Translations under genes and position numbers: made by a program | From: Volvox africanus | Taxonomy: Eukaryota > Chlorophyta > Chlorophyceae > Chlamydomonadales > Volvocaceae | Reading direction: 5' to 3' | Assembly (NCBI GenBank): GCA_030268105.1 | Contig: BSDZ01000048.1 | Span: forward strand, 1 to 64,000 | Length of the DNA: 64,000 nucleotides | In this document: piece by piece, positions 51,316 through 63,408 of the stretch | How the letters are laid out: each line of letters begins with the position of its first letter | Numbering within the stretch: position 1 is the stretch's first letter | The notes under the pieces: model-generated | Told to the model about the DNA's origin: nothing | Seen by the model: the letters and a program-made list of their open reading frames with translations, nothing else | The model's database searches: none

Positions 51316-52174
51316 CATGAGATTCATAAGAATCATATGAATCATAATGATAGGGCTCCGGTGTGCCGTCCCCATCTCCCTCCCCCGCCCTTTGTCGGCG
51401 ATGATGGTGGTGCTTTGGCGGCGTCGGTGGTGGCGTCGGTGGCGGACGGAGGGAGGGACGGAAAGAGGTTCCCATTCCCACCATCGCCACCGCTGCCACC
51501 ACGGCCACATACAACACTACGGCTACCGCCGCAAACACCGCCACCAAGGCGACCGCTGTAAGTGTCCTGGGGTATGTACGGGCAGTGTTCATCATTGGAT
51601 CTTAAACTGACATTCTCCCATTGGGCCTTCGTAGGCGGACACAACAGGGTCACTACACCCATGAAATCGAAACGGGTAAGATATGATACGGGATCGAGTT
51701 TCAAAGGTGACATGTGTATGTCTTGATGCCTTGACTGACTGAGGGATTACCTTGCAGGGATGTTTCGCTCTAGAGTGGTGAATGACCCCTCCCCTTGGTT
51801 TTGGATTTACGATATACTGCCACTGACATTTCCGATTGGGCCTTTGTAGGCAGCCACAATTCCAGGACGGGCTTAGTATGCTAGGCGTCCGGGTCCGCTG
51901 TGCCTTGCGAGGTACGGAAATTCCTTATCCAGAACAGTGACAATCAAATGCCAATAACAGTAATAGTTATAGTAATAAAAATAATAGTAACAAAATAATT
52001 ATTATTATAAAAATTAATATATTTATATATAAATAATAATAATAAACATAATAAACATAATAAACGTAATAATAATAATTCACATAATTAACGTAATATT
52101 AATATTTATAATAATCATAATAATTTTAATCATAATAATTATTATTTTAATTACTATTATTATTTATTAATTAT
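51316..52174. repeat. Satellite unit 50 (859 bp, alpha)
   Basis: m1 GCCGT. B 51564-51938 has GACCCCTCC without TTTAGAATATT, and the CCAGAACAGT tail. A lacks one AATTAACGT block and has TAGTTATAG and AATTCACAT. Confidence 0.95.
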
Positions 52175-53418
52175 CATGAGATTCATAAGAATCATATGAA
52201 TCATAATGATAGGGCTCCGGTGTGCCATCCCCATCTCCCTCCCCCGCCCTTTGTCGGCGATGATGGTGGTGCTTTGGCGGCGTCGGTGGTGGCGTCGGTG
52301 GCGGACGGAGGGAGGGACGGAAAGAGGTTCCCATTCCCACCATCGCCACCGCTGCCACCACGGCCACATACAACACTACGGCTACCGCCGCAAACACCGC
52401 CACCAAGGCGACCGCTGTAAGTGTCCTGGGGTATGTACGGGCAGTGTTCATCATTGGATCTTAAACTGACATTCTCCCATTGGGCCTTCGTAGGCGGACA
52501 CAACAGGGTCACTACACCCATGAAATCGAAACGGGTAAGATATGATACGGGATCGAGTTTCAAAGGTGACATGTGTATGTCTTGATGCCTTGACTGACTG
52601 AGGGATTACCTTGCAGGGATGTTTCGCTCTAGAGTGGTGAATGACCCTTCCCCTTGGTTTTGAATTTACGATATTCTGCCACTGACATTTCCGATTGGGC
52701 CTTTGTAGGCAGCCACAATTCCAGGACGGGCTTAGTATGCTAGGCGTCCGGGTCCGCTGTGCCTTGCGAGGTACGGAAATTCCTTATCCGCAACAGTATC
52801 CTGGGGTATGTACGGGCAGTGTTCATAATTGGATCTTAAACTGACATTCTCCGATTTGGCCTTCGTAGGCGGACACAACAGGGTCACTACACCCATGAAA
52901 TCGAAACGGGTAAGATATGATACGGGATCGAGTTTCAAAGGTGACATGTGTATGTCTTGATGCCTTGACTGACTGAGGGATTACCTTGCAGGGATGTTTC
53001 GCTCTAGAGTGGTGAATGACCCTTCCCCTTGGTTTTGGATTTACGATATACTGCCACTGACATTTCCGATTGGGCCTTTGTAGGCAGCCACAATTCCAGG
53101 ACGTGCTTAGTATGCTAGGCGTCCGGGTCCGCTGTGCCTTGCGAGGTACGGAAATTCCTTATCCACAACAGTGACAATCAAATGCCAATAACAGTAATAG
53201 TAATAGTAATAAAAATAATAGTAATAAAAATAATTATTATTATAAAAATTAATATATTTATATATAAATAATAATAATAAACATAATAAACATAATAAAC
53301 GTAATAATAACAATTAACATAATTATCGTAATTAACGTAATATTAATATTTATAATAATCATAATAATTTTAATAATTATTATTATTATTTTAATTACTA
53401 TTATTATTTATTAATTAT
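52175..53418. repeat. Satellite unit 51 (1244 bp, two B modules, alpha)
   Basis: m1 GCCAT. B1 52423-52797 (TTTTGAATTT), B2 52798-53172 with private AGGACGTGC. Confidence 0.95.
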
Positions 53419-54662
53419 CATGAGATTCATAAGAATCATATGAATCATAATGATAGGGCTCCGGTGTGCCGTCCCCATCTCCCTCCCCCGCCCTTTGTCG
53501 GCGATGATGGTGGTGCTTTGGCGGCGTCGGTGGTGGCGTCGGTGGCGGACGGAGGGAGGGACGGAAAGAGGTTCCCATTCCCACCATCGCCACCGCTGCC
53601 ACCACGGCCACATACAACACTACGGCTACCGCCGCAAACACCGCCACCAAGGCGACCGCTGTAAGTGTCCTGGGGTATGTACGGGCAGTGTTCATCATTG
53701 GATCTTAAACTGACATTCTCCCATTGGGCCTTCGTAGGCGAACACAACAGGGTCACTACACCCATGAAATCGAAACGGGTAAGATATGATACGGGATCGA
53801 GTTTCAAAGGTGACATGTGTATGTCTTGATGCCTTGACTGACTGAGGGATTACCTTGCAGGGATGTTTCGCTCTAGAGTGGTGAATGACCCTTCCCCTTG
53901 GTTTTGGATTTAGGATATTCTGCCACTGACATTTCCGATTGGGCCTTTGTAGGCAGCCACAATTCCAGGACGGGCTTAGTATGCTAGGCGTCCGGGTCCG
54001 CTGTGCCTTGCGAGGTACGGAAATTCCTTATCCGCAACAGTATCCTGGGGTATGTACGGGCAGTGTTCATCATTGGATCTTAAACTGACATTCTCCGATT
54101 TGGCCTTCGTAGGCGGACACAACAGGGTCACTACACCCATGAAATCGAAACGGGTAAGATATGATACGGGATCGAGTTTCAAAGGTGACATGTGTATGTC
54201 TTGATGCCTTGACTGACTGAGGGATTACCTTGCAGGGATGTTTCGCTCTAGAGTGGTGAATGACCCTTCCCCTTGGTTTTGGATTTACGATATACTGCCA
54301 CTGACATTTCCGATTGGGCCTTTGTAGGCAGCCACAATTCCAGGACGGGCTTAGTATGCTAGGCGTCCGGGTCCGCTGTGCCTTGCGAGGTACGGAAATT
54401 CCTTATCCACAACAGTGACAATCAAATGCCAATAACAGTAATAGTAATAGTAATAAAAATAATAGTAATAAAAATAATTATTATTATAAAAATTAATATA
54501 TTTATATATGAATAATAATAATAAACATAATAAACATAATAAACGTAATAATAACAATTAACATAATTAACATAATTAACGTAATATTAATATTTATAAT
54601 AATCATAATAATTTTAATAATAATTATTATTATTTTAATTACTATTATTATTTATTAATTAT
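53419..54662. repeat. Satellite unit 52 (1244 bp, two B modules, alpha)
   Basis: m1 GCCGT. B1 53667-54041 has TAGGCGAACAC and TTTAGGATATTC; B2 54042-54416 has CTCCGATTTGG. A has TATATATGAATAA. Confidence 0.95.
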
Positions 54663-55896
54663 CATGAGATTCATAAGAATCATATGAATCATAATGATAG
54701 GGCTCCGGTGTGCCGTCCCCATCTCCCTCCCCCGCCCTTTGTCGGCGATGATGGTGGTGCTTTGGCGGCGTCGGTGGTGGCGTCGGTGGCGGACGGAGGG
54801 AGGGACGGAAAGAGGTTCCCATTCCCACCATCGCCACCGCTGCCACCACGGCCACATACAACACTACGGCTACCGCCGCAAACACCGCCACCAAGGCGAC
54901 CGCTGTAAGTGTCCTGGGGTATGTACGGGCAGTGTTCATCATTGGATCTTAAACTGACATTCTCCCATTGGGCCTTCGTAGGCGGACACAACAGGGTCAC
55001 TACACCCATGAAATCGAAACGGGTAAGATATGATACGGGATCGAGTTTCAAAGGTGACATGTGTATGTCTTGATGCCTTGACTGACTGAGGGATTACCTT
55101 GCAGGGATGTTTCGCTCTAGAGTGGTGAATGACCCTTCCCCTTGGTTTTGGATTTAGGATATTCTGCCACTGACATTTCCGATTGGGCCTTTGTAGGCAG
55201 CCACAATTCCAGGACGGGCTTAGTATGCTAGGCGTCCGGGTCCGCTGTGCCTTGCGAGGTACGGAAATTCCTTATCCGCAACAGTATCCTGGGGTATGTA
55301 CGGGCAGTGTTCATCAATGGATCTTAAACTGACATTCTCCCATTGGGCCTTCGTAGGCGGACACAACAGGGTCACTACACCCATGAAATCGAAACGGGTA
55401 AGATATGATACGGGATCGAGTTTCAAAGGTGACATGTGTATGTCTTGATGCCTTGACTGACTGAGGGATTACCTTGCAGGGATGTTTCGCTCTAGAGTGG
55501 TGAATGACCCTTCCCCTTGGTTTTGGATTTACGATATACTGCCACTGACATTTCCGATTGGGCCTTTGTAGGCAGCCACAATTCCAGGACGGGCTTAGTA
55601 TGCTAGGCGTCCGGGTCCGCTGTGCCTTGCGAGGTACGGAAATTCCTTATCCACAACAGTGACAATCAAATGCCAATAACAGTAATAGTAATAGTAATAA
55701 AAATAATAGTAATAAAAATAATTATTATTATAAAAATTAATATATTTATATATGAATAATAATAATAAACATAATAAACATAATAATAACAATTAACATA
55801 ATTAACATAATTAACGTAATATTAATATTTATAATAATCATAATAATTTTATAATAGTAATTATTATTTTAATTACTATTATTATTTATTAATTAT
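54663..55896. repeat. Satellite unit 53 (1234 bp, two B modules, alpha)
   Basis: m1 GCCGT. B1 54911-55285, B2 55286-55660 with private TCATCAATGG. Both B modules have CTCCCATTGGG. A lacks a 9-bp block and has ATAATAGTAATTATT. Confidence 0.95.
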
Positions 55897-57131
55897 CATG
55901 AGATTCATAAGAATCATATGAATCATAATGATAGGGCTCCGGTGTGCCCTCCCCATCTCCCTCCCCCGCCCTTTGTCGGCGATGATGGTTGTGCTTTGGC
56001 GGCGTCGGTGGTGGCGTCGGTGGCGGACGGAGGGAGGGACGGAAAGAGGTTCCCATTCCCACCATCGCCACCGCTGCCACCACGGCCACATACAACACTA
56101 CGGCTACCGCCGCAAACACCGCCACCAAGGCGACCGCTGTAAGTGTCCTGGGGTATGTACGGGCAGTGTTCATCATTGGATCTTAAACTGACATTCTCCC
56201 ATTGGGCCTTCGTAGGCGAACACAACAGGGTCACTACACCCATGAAATCGAAACGGGTAAGATATGATACGGGATCGAGTTTCAAAGGTGACATGTGTAT
56301 GTCTTGATGCCTTGACTGACTGAGGGATTACCTTGCAGGGATGTTTCGCTCTAGAGTGGTGAATGACCCTTCCCCTTGGTTTTGGATTTACGATATTCTG
56401 CCACTGACATTTCCGATTGGGCCTTTGTAGGCAGCCACAATTCCAGGACGGGCTTAGTATGCTAGGCGTCCGGGTCCGCTGTGCCTTGCGAGGTACGGAA
56501 ATTCCTTATCCGCAACAGTATCCTGGGGTATGTACGGGCAGTGTTCATCATTGGATCTTAAACTGACATTCTCCGATTTGGCCTTCGTAGGCGGACACAA
56601 CAGGGTCACTAAACCCATGAAATCGAAACGGGTAAGATATGATACGGGATCGAGTTTCAAAGGTGACATGTGTATGTCTTGATGCCTTGACTGACTGAGG
56701 GATTACCTTGCAGGGATGTTTCGCTCTAGAGTGGTGAATGACCCCTCCCCTTGGTTTTGGATTTAGAATATTCTGCCACTGACATTTCCGATTGGGCCTT
56801 TGTAGGCAGCCACAATTCCAGGACGGGCTTAGTATGCTAGGCGTCCGGGTCCGCTGTGCCTTGCGAGGTACGGAAATTCCTTATCCACAACAGTGACAAT
56901 CAAATGCCAATAACAGTAATAGTAATAGTAATAAAAATAATAGTAATAAAAATAATTATTATTATAAAAATTAATATATTTATATATGAATAATAATAAT
57001 AAACATAATAAACATAATAATAACAATTAACATAATTAACATAATTAACGTAATATTAATATTTATAATAATCATAATAATTTTAATAATTATTATTATT
57101 ATTTTAATTACTATTATTATTTATTAATTAT
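55897..57131. repeat. Satellite unit 54 (1235 bp, two B modules, alpha)
   Basis: m1 GCCCT, GGTTGT. B1 56145-56519 has TAGGCGAACAC. B2 56520-56894 has CACTAAACCC and the rare GACCCCTCC with TTTAGAATATT pair. Confidence 0.95.
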
Positions 57132-58363
57132 CATGAGATTCATAAGAATCATATGAATCATAATGATAGGGCTCCGGTGTGCCCTCCCCATCTCCCTCCC
57201 CCGCCCTTTGTCGGCGATGATGGTTGTGCTTTGGCGGCGTCGGTGGTGGCGTCGGTGGCGGACGGAGGGAGGGACGGAAAGAGGTTCCCATTCCCACCAT
57301 CGCCACCGCTGCCACCACGGCCACATACAACACTACGGCTACCGCCGCAAACACCGCCACCAAGGCGACCGCTGTAAGTGTCCTGGGGTATGTACGGGCA
57401 GTGTTCATCATTGGATCTTAAACTGACATTCTCCCATTGGGCCTTCGTAGGCGAACACAACAGGGTCACTACACCCATGAAATCGAAACGGGTAAGATAT
57501 GATACGGGATCGAGTTTCAAAGGTGACATGTGTATGTCTTGATGCCTTGACTGACTGAGGGATTACCTTGCAGGGATGTTTCGCTCTAGAGTGGTGAATG
57601 ACCCTTCCCCTTGGTTTTGGATTTAGGATATTCTGCCACTGACATTTCCGATTGGGCCTTTGTAGGCAGCCACAATTCCAGGACGGGCTTAGTATGCTAG
57701 GCGTCCGGGTCCGCTGTGCCTTGCGAGGTACGGAAATTCCTTATCCGCAACAGTATCCTGGGGTATGTACGGGCAGTGTTCATCATTGGATCTTAAACTG
57801 ACATTCTCCGATTTGGCCTTCGTAGGCGGACACAACAGGGTCACTACACCCATGAAATCGAAACGGGTAAGATATGATACGGGATCGAGTTTCAAAGGTG
57901 ACATGTGTATGTCTTGATGCCTTGACTGACTGAGGGATTACCTTGCAGGGATGTTTCGCTCTAGAGTGGTGAATGACCCCTCCCCTTGGTTTTGGATTTA
58001 GAATATTCTGCCACTGACATTTCCGATTGGGCCTTTGTAGGCAGCCACAATTCCAGGACGGGCTTAGTATGCTAGGCGTCCGGGTCCGCTGTGCCTTGCG
58101 AGGTACGGAAATTCCTTATCCACAACAGTGACAATCAAATGCCAATAACAGTAATAGTAATAGTAACAAAAATAATAGTAATAAAAATAATTATTATTAT
58201 AAAAATAAATATATATATATAAATAATAATAATAAACATAATAAACGTAATAATAACAATTAACATAATTATCGTAATTAACGTAATATTAATATTTATA
58301 ATAATCATAATAATTTTATAATAATAATTATTATTTTAATTACTATTATTATTTATTAATTAT
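57132..58363. repeat. Satellite unit 55 (1232 bp, two B modules, alpha)
   Basis: m1 GCCCT, GGTTGT. B1 57380-57754 (TAGGCGAACAC, TTTAGGATATTC), B2 57755-58129 (rare GACCCCTCC/TTTAGAATATT pair). A has AGTAACAAAAATAATAG and AAATATATATATATAAAT. Confidence 0.95.
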
Positions 58364-59222
58364 CATGAGATTCATAAGAATCATATGAATCATAATGATA
58401 GGGCTCCGGTGTGCCGTCCCCATCTCCCTCCCCCGTCCTTTGTCGGCGATGATGGTGGTGCTTTGGCGGCGTCGGTGGTGGCGTCGGTGGCGGACGGAGG
58501 GAGGGACGGAAAGAGGTTCCCATTCCCACCATCGCCACCGCTGCCACCACGGCCACATACAACACTACGGCTACCGCCGCAAACACCGCCACCAAGGCGA
58601 CCGCTGTAAGTGTCCTGGGGTATGTACGGGCAGTGTTCATCATTGGATCTTAAACTGACATTCTCCCATTGGGCCTTCGTAGGCGGACACAACAGGGTCA
58701 CTACACCCATGAAATCGAAACGGGTAAGATATGATACGGGATCGAGTTTCAAAGGTGACATGTGTATGTCTTGATGCCTTGACTGACTGAGGGATTACCT
58801 TGCAGGGATGTTTCGCTCTAGAGTGGTGAATGACCCTTCCCCTTGGTTTTGGATTTACGATATACTGCCACTGACATTTCCGATTGGGCCTTTGTAGGCA
58901 GCCACAATTCCAGGACGGGCTTAGTATGCTAGGCGTCCGGGTCCGCTGTGCCTTGCGAGGTACGGAAATTCCTTATCCACAACAGTGACAATCAAATGCC
59001 AATAACAGTAATAGTAATAGTAACAAAAATAATAGTAATAAAAATAATTATTATTATAAAAATAAATATATATATATATAAATAATAATAATAAACATAA
59101 TAAACGTAATAATAACAATTAACATAATTATCGTAATTAACGTAATATTAATATTTATAATAATCATAATAATTTTATAATAATAATTATTATTTTAATT
59201 ACTATTATTATTTATTAATTAT
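58364..59222. repeat. Satellite unit 56 (859 bp, alpha)
   Basis: m1 GCCGT with CCGTCC, which drops one G-run of the quadruplex. B 58612-58986. A repeats the TATATATATATA form of unit 55. Confidence 0.95.
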
Positions 59223-60081
59223 CATGAGATTCATAAGAATCATATGAATCATAATGATAGGGCTCCGGTGTGCCGTCCCCATCTCCCTCCCCCGTCCTTT
59301 GTCGGCGATGATGGTGGTGCTTTGGCGGCGTCGGTGGTGGCGTCGGTGGCGGACGGAGGGAGGGACGGAAAGAGGTTCCCATTCCCACCATCGCCACCGC
59401 TGCCACCACGGCCACATACAACACTACGGCTACCGCCGCAAACACCGCCACCAAGGCGACCGCTGTAAGTGTCCTGGGGTATGTACGGGCAGTGTTCATC
59501 ATTGGATCTTAAACTGACATTCTCCCATTGGGCCTTCGTAGGCGGACACAACAGGGTCACTACACCCATGAAATCGAAACGGGTAAGATATGATACGGGA
59601 TCGAGTTTCAAAGGTGACATGTGTATGTCTTGATGCCTTGACTGACTGAGGGATTACCTTGCAGGGATGTTTCGCTCTAGAGTGGTGAATGACCCTTCCC
59701 CTTGGTTTTGGATTTACGATATACTGCCACTGACATTTCCGATTGGGCCTTTGTAGGCAGCCACAATTCCAGGACGGGCTTAGTATGCTAGGCGTCCGGG
59801 TCCGCTGTGCCTTGCGAGGTACGGAAATTCCTTATCCACAACAGTGACAATCAAATGCCAATAACAGTAATAGTAATAGTAATAAAAATAATAGTAATAA
59901 AAATAATTATTATTATAAAAATTAATATATTTATATATGAATAATAATAATAAACATAATAAACATAATAATAACAATTAACATAATTAACATAATTAAC
60001 GTAATATTAATATTTATAATAATCATAATAATTTTATAATAGTAATTATTTTTTTTATTACTATTATTATTTATTAATTAT
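59223..60081. repeat. Satellite unit 57 (859 bp, alpha), copy of unit 56 core
   Basis: Same G as unit 56. B 59471-59845. A switches to the TATATATGAATAA form with TAATTATTTTTTTTATT. Confidence 0.95.
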
Positions 60082-61315
60082 CATGAGATTCATAAGAATC
60101 ATATGAATCATAATGATAGGGCTCCGGTGTGCCCTCCCCATCTCCCTCCCCCGCCCTTTGTCGGCGATGATGGTTGTGCTTTGGCGGCGTCGGTGGTGGC
60201 GTCGGTGGCGGACGGAGGGAGGGACGGAAAGAGGTTCCCATTCCCACCATCGCCACCGCTGCCACCACGGCCACATACAACACTACGGCTACCGCCGCAA
60301 ACACCGCCACCAAGGCGACCGCTGTAAGTGTCCTGGGGTATGTACGGGCAGTGTTCATCATTGGATCTTAAACTGACATTCTCCCATTGGGCCTTCGTAG
60401 GCGAACACAACAGGGTCACTACACCCATGAAATCGAAACGGGTAAGATATGATACGGGATCGAGTTTCAAAGGTGACATGTGTATGTCTTGATGCCTTGA
60501 CTGACTGAGGGATTACCTTGCAGGGATGTTTCGCTCTAGAGTGGTGAATGACCCTTCCCCTTGGTTTTGGATTTAGGATATTCTGCCACTGACATTTCCG
60601 ATTGGGCCTTTGTAGGCAGCCACAATTCCAGGACGGGCTTAGTATGCTAGGCGTCCGGGTCCGCTGTGCCTTGCGAGGTACGGAAATTTCTTATCCGCAA
60701 CAGTATCCTGGGGTATGTACGGGCAGTGTTCATCATTGGATCTTAAACTGACATTCTCCGATTTGGCCTTCGTAGGCGGACACAACAGGGTCACTACACC
60801 CATGAAATCGAAACGGGTAAGATATGATACGGGATCGAGTTTCAAAGGTGACATGTGTATGTCTTGATGCCTTGACTGACTGAGGGATTACCTTGCAGGG
60901 ATGTTTCGCTCTAGAGTGGTGAATGACCCTTCCCCTTGGTTTTGGATTTACGATATACTGCCACTGACATTTCCGATTGGGCCTTTGTAGGCAGCCACAA
61001 TTCCAGGACGGGCTTAGTATGCTAGGCGTCCGGGTCCGCTGTGCCTTGCGAGGTACGGAAATTCCTTATCCACAACAGTGACAATCAAATGCCAATAACA
61101 GTAATAGTAATAGTAATAAAAATAATAGTAATAAAAATAATTATTATTATAAAAATTAATATATTTATATATGAATAATAATAATAAACATAATAAACAT
61201 AATAATAACAATTAACATAATTAACATAATTAACGTAATATTAATATTTATAATAATCATAATAATTTTATAATAGTAATTATTTTTTTAATTACTATTA
61301 TTATTTATTAATTAT
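60082..61315. repeat. Satellite unit 58 (1234 bp, two B modules, alpha)
   Basis: m1 GCCCT, GGTTGT. B1 60330-60704 has TAGGCGAACAC and private AAATTTCTTATCC; B2 60705-61079. Confidence 0.95.
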
Positions 61316-62549
61316 CATGAGATTCATAAGAATCATATGAATCATAATGATAGGGCTCCGGTGTGCCCTCCCCATCTCCCTCCCCCGCCCTTTGTCGGCG
61401 ATGATGGTTGTGCTTTGGCGGCGTCGGTGGTGGCGTCGGTGGCGGACGGAGGGAGGGACGGAAAGAGGTTCCCATTCCCACCATCGCCACCGCTGCCACC
61501 ACGGCCACATACAACACTACGGCTACCGCCGCAAACACCGCCACCAAGGCGACCGCTGTAAGTGTCCTGGGGTATGTACGGGCAGTGTTCATCATTGGAT
61601 CTTAAACTGACATTCTCCCATTGGGCCTTCGTAGGCGGACACAACAGGGTCACTACACCCATGAAATCGAAACGGGTAAGATATGATACGGGATCGAGTT
61701 TCAAAGGTGACATGTGTATGTCTTGATGCCTTGACTGACTGAGGGATTACCTTGCAGGGATGTTTCGCTCTAGAGTGGTGAATGACCCTTCCCCTTGGTT
61801 TTGGATTTAGGATATTCTGCCACTGACATTTCCGATTGGGCCTTTGTAGGCAGCCACAATTCCAGGACGGGCTTAGTATGCTAGGCGTCCGGGTCCGCTG
61901 TGCCTTGCGAGGTACGGAAATTCCTTATCCGCAACAGTATCCTGGGGTATGTACGGGCAGTGTTCATCATTGGATCTTAAACTGACATTCTCCGATTTGG
62001 CCTTCGTAGGCGGACACAACAGGGTCACTACACCCATGAAATCGAAACGGGTAAGATATGATACGGGATCGAGTTTCAAAGGTGACATGTGTATGTCTTG
62101 ATGCCTTGACTGACTGAGGGATTACCTTGCAGGGATGTTTCGCTCTAGAGTGGTGAATGACCCCTCCCCTTGGTTTTGGATTTAGAATATTCTGCCACTG
62201 ACATTTCCGATTGGGCCTTTGTAGGCAGCCACAATTCCAGGACGGGCTTAGTATGCTAGGCGTCCGGGTCCGCTGTGCCTTGCGAGGTACGGAAATTCCT
62301 TATCCACAACAGTGACAATCAAATGCCAATAACAGTAATAGTAATAGTAACAAAAATAATAGTAATAAAAATAATTATTATTATAAAAATAAATATATAT
62401 ATATATAAATAATAATAATAAACATAATAAACGTAATAATAACAATTAACATAATTATCGTAATTAACGTAATATTAATATTTATAATAATCATAATAAT
62501 TTTATAATAATTATTATTATTTTAATTACTATTATTATTTATTAATTAT
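61316..62549. repeat. Satellite unit 59 (1234 bp, two B modules, alpha)
   Basis: m1 GCCCT, GGTTGT but TAGGCGGACAC. B1 61564-61938, B2 61939-62313 with the rare GACCCCTCC/TTTAGAATATT pair. A has the TATATATATATA form, as in unit 55. Confidence 0.95.
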
Positions 62550-63408
62550 CATGAGATTCATAAGAATCATATGAATCATAATGATAGGGCTCCGGTGTGC
62601 CGTCCCCATCTCCCTCCCCCGTCCTTTGTCGGCGATGATGGTGGTGCTTTGGCGGCGTCGGTGGTGGCGTCGGTGGCGGACGGAGGGAGGGACGGAAAGA
62701 GGTTCCCATTCCCACCATCGCCACCGCTGCCACCACGGCCACATACAACACTACGGCTACCGCCGCAAACACCGCCACCAAGGCGACCGCTGTAAGTGTC
62801 CTGGGGTATGTACGGGCAGTGTTCATCATTGGATCTTAAACTGACATTCTCCCATTGGGCCTTCGTAGGCGGACACAACAGGGTCACTACACCCATGAAA
62901 TCGAAACGGGTAAGATATGATACGGGATCGAGTTTCAAAGGTGACATGTGTATGTCTTGATGCCTTGACTGACTGAGGGATTACCTTGCAGGGATGTTTC
63001 GCTCTAGAGTGGTGAATGACCCTTCCCCTTGGTTTTGGATTTACGATATACTGCCACTGACATTTCCGATTGGGCCTTTGTAGGCAGCCACAATTCCAGG
63101 ACGGGCTTAGTATGCTAGGCGTCCGGGTCCGCTGTGCCTTGCGAGGTACGGAAATTCCTTATCCACAACAGTGACAATCAAATGCCAATAACAGTAATAG
63201 TAATAGTAATAAAAATAATAGTAATAAAAATAATTATTATTATAAAAATTAATATATTTATATATGAATAATAATAATAAACATAATAAACATAATAATA
63301 ACAATTAACATAATTAACATAATTAACGTAATATTAATATTTATAATAATCATAATAATTTTATAATAGTAATTATTTTTTTTATTACTATTATTATTTA
63401 TTAATTAT
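62550..63408. repeat. Satellite unit 60 (859 bp, alpha), copy of units 56/57
   Basis: m1 GCCGT with CCGTCC. B 62798-63172. A matches unit 57, 3327 bp upstream. Confidence 0.95.
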